A model generated the notes under the pieces. The model saw only the letters and a list, made by a program, of their open reading frames with translations, ran no database searches and was not told where the DNA came from. The position numbers and the translations under genes are program-made. A stretch of 32,419 nt of DNA from Clostridia bacterium. Its GTDB lineage: Bacteria > Bacillota > Clostridia > Oscillospirales > CAG-272. This document shows positions 28,063 to 32,419 of the stretch, in pieces. Location: the NCBI GenBank assembly GCA_017613355.1, contig JAGAEA010000039.1:1-32419 (forward strand), written 5' to 3'. Positions within the stretch are counted from its first letter, which is position 1, and each line of letters starts with the position of its first letter.

Positions 28063-29829
28063 ATGAAAAAAAGAACTTTACTTCTGTTGTTTCTGTTCGG
28101 GCTGTGTGTTCTTTTGGTTTCCTGTTATCCGTCGGTAAAAAAGCCGAACGACACCGCTACTTCCGATTCGTCCGCCGACGAAACCGGCGGAGAGTTTGTC
28201 CCCGAGCCGGATCCGTTGACTTTGATCGAAGGCGGCGTCAGCAAATATGAAATCATCTATCCTTCCAAAACGAACGCCGATGCGAATACCGCGGCAAATA
28301 ACCTTCGCGCCGCATTCGCCTCGGAAACGGGGATCACGCTTCCCATTTCCGACGATTATCTTGCGGGGGGCAAGACCTATGCGGATCAAACCCATAAGAT
28401 CCTGATCGGTCCCACCGATTATCCCATTTCCAAAGAGTTGAAAGCGGATCTGCGATATGACGATTATATCATTGCCGTCAACGGAACGAACATGGTCGTG
28501 ATTGCGTTCCACATGGAAGGGTACGCCGCCGCGATCGGCTATTTGAAAAATCAGGTTTTTTCCAATGTTTCGGGAACGGGGAGCGAGCGGAAACTCGTCA
28601 TGTCCGGCAAAACGGTCGTCGGTTCCGTCAACGAGCAATATCCCGTTTCTTCCTGGAAGATCGCGGGAAACGAACTGAAAAACTATCGGATCGTGTACGG
28701 GAACAACAATTTGACCCATGCGGTGGACGCCATGCGCGTCAAGCTCGCCGAAGCGTCCGGCTACTATCTTGACATTGCATTGGACGTTGCTTCCGAGCCG
28801 CAGGACTGCGAAATTCTCATCGGGGACACCAACCGTCCGGCATCCGCGCAGGTCAACGACCCCACCTACTTGAATTATGTGTTCCGAGTGGTCGGAGATC
28901 GGCTGGTCATCAAAACCGGCGGCGAACATTCTCTGGACTGCGTTCTGCGCGATTTCGTGGAGATCGTTACGAACGATGCCACACAGATAACGATGGGGAA
29001 AACTTACGAACTGCGCGGGGACTACTACACCGATCCCTACGACGTTTCGCCCGCTTCGGGAAGTGACCTGCGCGCCATGTCGCTCAACATTATGGCGGAG
29101 TGGCCGAACTACGGCGGCGATCAGTCGCCCGTCTCCCGCCGAAAGGAAATCTTCTTTTCCGCGCTGGACTTCTATTCTCCCACGGTGATCGGTTTGCAGG
29201 AATTTTCCCCGAGTTTTTACAGTTGCCTTGCCGAGTACCGCGACGCGGGAAAATGGGATATTCTGAAATTCAACAATCCCAATGTTTCGGGTGAATACGT
29301 TGCTTCCACGGTCATGTACCGCAAGGATCTGTACACGCTCGTCAATTCGGGGATGCAGTATTATTCCCAATATAACAACGGTCGTTGCCGCTGTATCACG
29401 TGGGCGGTACTTCGGGACAAAACGAGCGAAAAAACGTTCTGTTTCATCAGTACCCACTGGGACGGCGACAGTTCTGCCAACGCACCCACACAGCTTGCCG
29501 AAATGGTATCGTTCGTCAATTCCATGGCGGCGACCTATCCCGTGATCACCACAGGCGATTTCAACTCCAACGAATGGACGAATTCCTTTAAGAATTTGCT
29601 TTCGCAAACCAACTCCGTTGACGCGAAATATGCCGCCGAAGTCGCTCTCAACAACATCGGTTCGTGGCACGACTTCGGGAAGGACACCCCGTCTGCCGGT
29701 TCCTGCGATCACATTACCGCCACAAAGAGCAATGTGAAAGTGCTGAAATTCGAGACTATGATGTATAACGAAGAAATCTACTGTTCCGATCATGCATGGC
29801 TCTTTGCCGATCTGAAAATTCTTGCGTAA
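28063..29829 (+). CDS. EEP-domain phosphoesterase lipoprotein with duplicated N-terminal domains
   Basis: A 588-residue lipoprotein: lipobox LVSC with C21, a serine/threonine/acid-rich linker to about 55, then two related domains (about 57-170 and 205-325). Each starts with an edge strand (YEIIYPS, YRIVYG), has a helix rich in alanine, and ends in an ILIG motif (ILIGPTDYP at 113, ILIGDTNRP at 251). This resembles the non-catalytic alpha/beta domain at the N terminus of GH67 and GH20 enzymes. The C-terminal EEP domain (about 335-588) has N342, E380 (GLQEF), H465 (STHW), D499 and N501 (GDFNSNE) and D576-H577 (SDH), all intact. It is a paralogue of the EEP domain of the secreted protein at 22602-25247, sharing DPYDVS, SPTVIGLQEFSPS and a common C-terminal order. 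The substrate is unknown. It starts 20 bases after the binding protein, after ACGGAG. Confidence 0.82.
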   Translation: MKKRTLLLLFLFGLCVLLVSCYPSVKKPNDTATSDSSADETGGEFVPEPDPLTLIEGGVSKYEIIYPSKTNADANTAANNLRAAFASETGITLPISDDYLAGGKTYADQTHKILIGPTDYPISKELKADLRYDDYIIAVNGTNMVVIAFHMEGYAAAIGYLKNQVFSNVSGTGSERKLVMSGKTVVGSVNEQYPVSSWKIAGNELKNYRIVYGNNNLTHAVDAMRVKLAEASGYYLDIALDVASEPQDCEILIGDTNRPASAQVNDPTYLNYVFRVVGDRLVIKTGGEHSLDCVLRDFVEIVTNDATQITMGKTYELRGDYYTDPYDVSPASGSDLRAMSLNIMAEWPNYGGDQSPVSRRKEIFFSALDFYSPTVIGLQEFSPSFYSCLAEYRDAGKWDILKFNNPNVSGEYVASTVMYRKDLYTLVNSGMQYYSQYNNGRCRCITWAVLRDKTSEKTFCFISTHWDGDSSANAPTQLAEMVSFVNSMAATYPVITTGDFNSNEWTNSFKNLLSQTNSVDAKYAAEVALNNIGSWHDFGKDTPSAGSCDHITATKSNVKVLKFETMMYNEEIYCSDHAWLFADLKILA

Positions 29830-29861
29830 CCCAAAATAAAAAGAAAAAGGAGAGTTTTACC

Positions 29862-31394
29862 ATGAAACGCATTCTGACCTTGCTTTTGGCGATCCTGTTC
29901 CTGTTCGGCACCGTTGCGCTTGCTTCCTGCCGAAGAACGCCCGAACCGACCGTGGAGACCACGACCGTTGCCGACGAAACGACCGCCGCGCCCGAACCCG
30001 ATAACCATCCGGAACCCGAAACCGTAACGGTTGCGGACGCGAAAGGAACCGCCGGCATGACGGGTGATTTCAAAGCCGTTTTCGCCGCCGAGACCGGGGA
30101 AGAAAAGCTGGTAACGGGAGCGGCACAATCCGGTACTTGCCATTCGGTGACTGCGGCGCTTCCGCACCCCACGGTGTTCACGCAAGTCTCCATTACAGCC
30201 CCCACCGCCGGGCAGGAATCTCTTGCCTCGGCTACGATCGACGCCTCCGTCAACGGAACCGATTGGGTCAACTTGAAAACGCTCGGTAGCGTGATCACTG
30301 CCGGAAAATCCTATACGCTGAATATCAACGACAGTACCGCATATCTTTTCGTTCGCATCCGTCAGGGCGAAAGCAAGCGCACCGAGGCGTTCACGGTTCG
30401 TACCCTGGTGTTCCAAGGCATTGTGGGAGAAGGCGCCGGCGGCGATCTCGCTTCGGTTGCCGAGGAGACCGAACAGGGAAGTCTCGTTGCCATGACGGCT
30501 TATGTGGCATCCTCTTCGGAATTGGGCGATTATGCCGACGTTTTTGTGGATAATCAAGAGTCTTGGAGAGCGGGCAGCGGCGCCGCAGGCGCTCCCAACT
30601 GGTTGATCGCCACCATGACGAAAAAGACCGAGATCCGCAAGATCGTTGTGAAACTGTGGGGTTCCAACCGTCAGCCGCGCGGGACCGTCATTCAAGCGTC
30701 TCTCTCGGGCGCCGAATGGGTGGATCTCTACACCATTCCGGATCTGCGCGATGCGAACGGCGTTGTTGCGGAAACCGGCGAATGGACGTGGTATGTCAAC
30801 GATGCCGCGCAATATAGCTTTATCCGATTGGTTCAGCGCGAGGATCTGGCTACCTACACATGGACGTTGAACACCGTTCTGATCTACGGCGTTGAATCCG
30901 AGGAAGCGGCAAACGATCTGCCGAAAAAATACGTTGACGCCGTAACGGTCAACGTTACGCTGCATGAGGATCACACCGATCCGCACACCAATCCCGAGGA
31001 AGCCACGGCTGCCGATCTTTGGGATACCGCAAACAAAGCTTCCGAATATACCCACAAAGAACATCCCGAGCTGACAGAGCGCGAGATGTATTGGATTTCC
31101 GGTCAGTTTGAAGCGCCCACGATCATCACCAAGATCATTTATTATTCGCCTGCGAAATTCGCAAGTCGCGCCAGAACATCCTATTTTGAAGCGTCGGTCG
31201 ACGGCGTTGAATGGGTGCGGATTGCCACGCTTCCGAGCGCATCCGATGTTTTTGAAAACTCCGCGGTCATTACGCTCAGTATTGACGATGATACCGCTTA
31301 CAGCTACATCCGCCTGGTGCAGGGCGAGGGATTCTTCAAGTATTATTGGACCATCGGCACTGCGGAGATCGTCGGCTTGGCGGAAACCGACTGA
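29862..31394 (+). CDS. Lipoprotein with three discoidin-like (F5/8C-type) domains
   Basis: A 510-residue lipoprotein with lipobox LASC (C23), an acid/threonine-rich linker to about 50, and three repeats of a carbohydrate-binding-like domain. The same W-containing strand (NGTDWVNL near 132, GAEWVDLY near 284, DGVEWVRI near 447) is followed each time by a strand ending (Y/F)IRLVQ or FVRIRQ and a hydrophobic terminal strand. No enzyme motif is seen, so it is probably a surface binding protein that presents or captures the substrate of the EEP proteins. The ATG at 29862 has AAAAGGAGA upstream; a longer in-frame start overlaps the previous gene and lacks a signal sequence. Confidence 0.82.
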   Translation: MKRILTLLLAILFLFGTVALASCRRTPEPTVETTTVADETTAAPEPDNHPEPETVTVADAKGTAGMTGDFKAVFAAETGEEKLVTGAAQSGTCHSVTAALPHPTVFTQVSITAPTAGQESLASATIDASVNGTDWVNLKTLGSVITAGKSYTLNINDSTAYLFVRIRQGESKRTEAFTVRTLVFQGIVGEGAGGDLASVAEETEQGSLVAMTAYVASSSELGDYADVFVDNQESWRAGSGAAGAPNWLIATMTKKTEIRKIVVKLWGSNRQPRGTVIQASLSGAEWVDLYTIPDLRDANGVVAETGEWTWYVNDAAQYSFIRLVQREDLATYTWTLNTVLIYGVESEEAANDLPKKYVDAVTVNVTLHEDHTDPHTNPEEATAADLWDTANKASEYTHKEHPELTEREMYWISGQFEAPTIITKIIYYSPAKFASRARTSYFEASVDGVEWVRIATLPSASDVFENSAVITLSIDDDTAYSYIRLVQGEGFFKYYWTIGTAEIVGLAETD

Positions 31395-31409
31395 CTTCGG
31401 CTTTATTTT

Positions 31410-31436
31410 CCCGATTGCCGGGCAACGGCAATCGGG
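31410..31436 (+). other. Hairpin before the PHP gene
   Basis: Perfect eleven-base arms CCCGATTGCCG and CGGCAATCGGG with a five-base loop lie between the discoidin lipoprotein and PHP genes. No T run follows, so it may attenuate or protect rather than end transcription. Confidence 0.5.
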
Positions 31437-31484
31437 GCGACCCAAAAAAGAAAGGATCCCGCCCGAAAGCGGACAATCGCAAAT

Positions 31485-32279
31485 ATGAAAATCATTCAAG
31501 ACCTTCATATTCACACCAATTTATCTTTATGCGCGGCACGCGATACCACGGCGAAAGACTATATTCCTTTCGCAAAAGAAGACGGCTTGACCACGCTTGG
31601 CTTTTCCAATCATTTGTGGGATAGCGACGTGGCGGGCGCGTCCAAATGGTACACTCCGCAAAACTTGGAGCACGTTCTCCGATTGAAGCGTGAATTGCCG
31701 GAAAGCGGCGTGATCGACGGCGTTCGCGTCCTGTTCGGATGCGAAACGGAGTTTACCTATGAATGGAAGTTGTGCCTGACCGAGGAACACATGGATTTGT
31801 TTGACTTCATTCTTGCACCTCATTCGCACACGCATCAAAGCATTGTAGTTCCGCAGGATCGGGTTGCGGACATTCGGGATCACGCGCAATATCTGATGGA
31901 TAGTTTTCTCGCGTTGATCCGCCATCCGTTGGCACATCGCATTACGGCTGTGGCGCATCCGTTTGTCCCCGGAACGAGATACAATCTTTACAATGCCGCC
32001 CAAGCGCTCATTCCGACCGGCTATTTCTGCGAAGCCTTTCACGAGGCGAAGGAAAAGGGAATTGCAATTGAAGTGAACGGGAGTTGCCTGACGTATCTTC
32101 CCGAGGACGAAATCCCGAAATGTGAGTATGTTCGCATTTATCGACTTGCCAAAGAGTGCGGCTGTAAGTTTACTTACGGTTCCGACAGTCACGATCATCG
32201 CGATCGGCGAAAGATTCATTTGGTGGAACGGTTCCTTGATCAATGCGGCATTACCGAATCGGATTTTTACTTGATTTAA
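31485..32279 (+). CDS. PHP-family phosphoesterase (histidinol-phosphatase-like)
   Basis: A 264-residue cytosolic enzyme of the polymerase and histidinol phosphatase fold, which uses a cluster of metal ions to hydrolyse phosphoesters. Metal-ligand motifs are present in order: DLHIHTNLS (H8, H10), SNHLWD (H43), GCETE (E87), PHSHTH (H112, H114, H116), AHPF (H157) and GSDSHDH (D233, H235). Histidinol phosphatase is one option, but no other histidine gene is near and the context (two EEP phosphoesterases) suggests a role in handling a phosphorylated product after uptake. There is no ribosome site within the 15 bases before the ATG; AAAGGA is about 30 bases away. The stop is eight bases before the terminal palindrome. 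Confidence 0.82.
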   Translation: MKIIQDLHIHTNLSLCAARDTTAKDYIPFAKEDGLTTLGFSNHLWDSDVAGASKWYTPQNLEHVLRLKRELPESGVIDGVRVLFGCETEFTYEWKLCLTEEHMDLFDFILAPHSHTHQSIVVPQDRVADIRDHAQYLMDSFLALIRHPLAHRITAVAHPFVPGTRYNLYNAAQALIPTGYFCEAFHEAKEKGIAIEVNGSCLTYLPEDEIPKCEYVRIYRLAKECGCKFTYGSDSHDHRDRRKIHLVERFLDQCGITESDFYLI

Positions 32280-32287
32280 CGGCTGCT

Positions 32288-32419
32288 CGACGATTCGACC
32301 TTTGAATTTGTTCCCGTTTCACAATTCTCTCTGCGGCACAGAAGGCGCACCGGACGGTGCGCCGTCTGTTCCGCAGAGAGAATTGTGAAACGGGCACAAA
32401 ATCAAAGGTGGAATAGTCG
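32288..32419. repeat. Imperfect 132-base palindrome at the right edge
   Basis: Arms 32288-32352 and 32355-32419 are reverse complements around a two-base GA centre, with about six mismatches in 65. The inner 24 bases of each arm from CCCGTTTCAC to CTCTGCGG are identical. The mismatches argue against a simple assembly fold-back and for a genuine inverted repeat (old duplicated element, terminator-like hairpin, or small mobile-element relic). Confidence 0.9.

Noticed and set aside
28078..31514. Two long antisense frames opposite the EEP and discoidin lipoproteins
   Set aside because: The plus-strand frames have lipoboxes, ribosome sites and conserved motifs; the antisense products look random.

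Overview
The window looks like one contig from an anaerobic, low-to-moderate-GC Gram-positive bacterium, most likely an uncultured gut or rumen Clostridia member (Bacillota). The grounds are strong AGGAGG-type ribosome sites, near-consensus TTGACA/TATAAT promoters with 16-18 bp spacers, several lipoprotein signal peptides, some TTG and GTG starts, and an oxygen-sensitive type of ketoacid:ferredoxin oxidoreductase. This is inferred from gene content; no 16S or other marker is present. No tRNA, rRNA, CRISPR array, phage gene or transposase was seen, and no gene-free stretch exceeds 300 bases.

Layout. (1) 1-7000: a fused ABC ATPase/permease with a very large extracytoplasmic domain (minus strand), divergent from a cytosolic GH20-type beta-N-acetylhexosaminidase, then an FAD oxidoreductase fused to a Rieske domain. 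(2) 7000-15,700: a long-chain-type acyl-CoA/acyl-ACP synthetase (minus), divergent from a metal-dependent amidohydrolase. A tightly packed five-gene operon follows: acyl-CoA synthetase, iorA, iorB, a PaaK-type ligase and a double-ACT regulator. That operon fits aryl-keto acid oxidation and arylacetate activation in aromatic amino acid fermentation. (3) 15,700-21,800: a complete oligopeptide importer operon, oppB-C-D-F-A, on the minus strand from one strong promoter. It could supply the amino acids used by region 2. (4) 21,836-22,399: a GNAT acetyltransferase. (5) 22,602-32,279: a surface/secreted locus. It holds a secreted three-discoidin-like plus EEP (endonuclease/exonuclease/phosphatase fold) protein, a possible 46-residue peptide gene, an AraC regulator, an orphan solute-binding lipoprotein, a second EEP lipoprotein with duplicated N-terminal domains, a three-discoidin-like lipoprotein, and a PHP-family phosphoesterase.

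Region 5 is the best candidate for an undescribed system. Two paralogous phosphoesterase domains sit on different binding scaffolds, beside a binding lipoprotein with no permease, a cytoplasmic phosphoesterase and one local transcription factor. I infer capture and hydrolysis of an extracellular phosphoester polymer or conjugate; the substrate cannot be read from the sequence.

Both ends of the window are palindromic. The left end is a perfect 142-base palindrome that runs through the last codons of the first gene, so an assembly fold-back is likely. The right end is a 132-base imperfect palindrome with about six mismatches per 65-base arm, which is more likely genuine. Expect contig breaks at both places.
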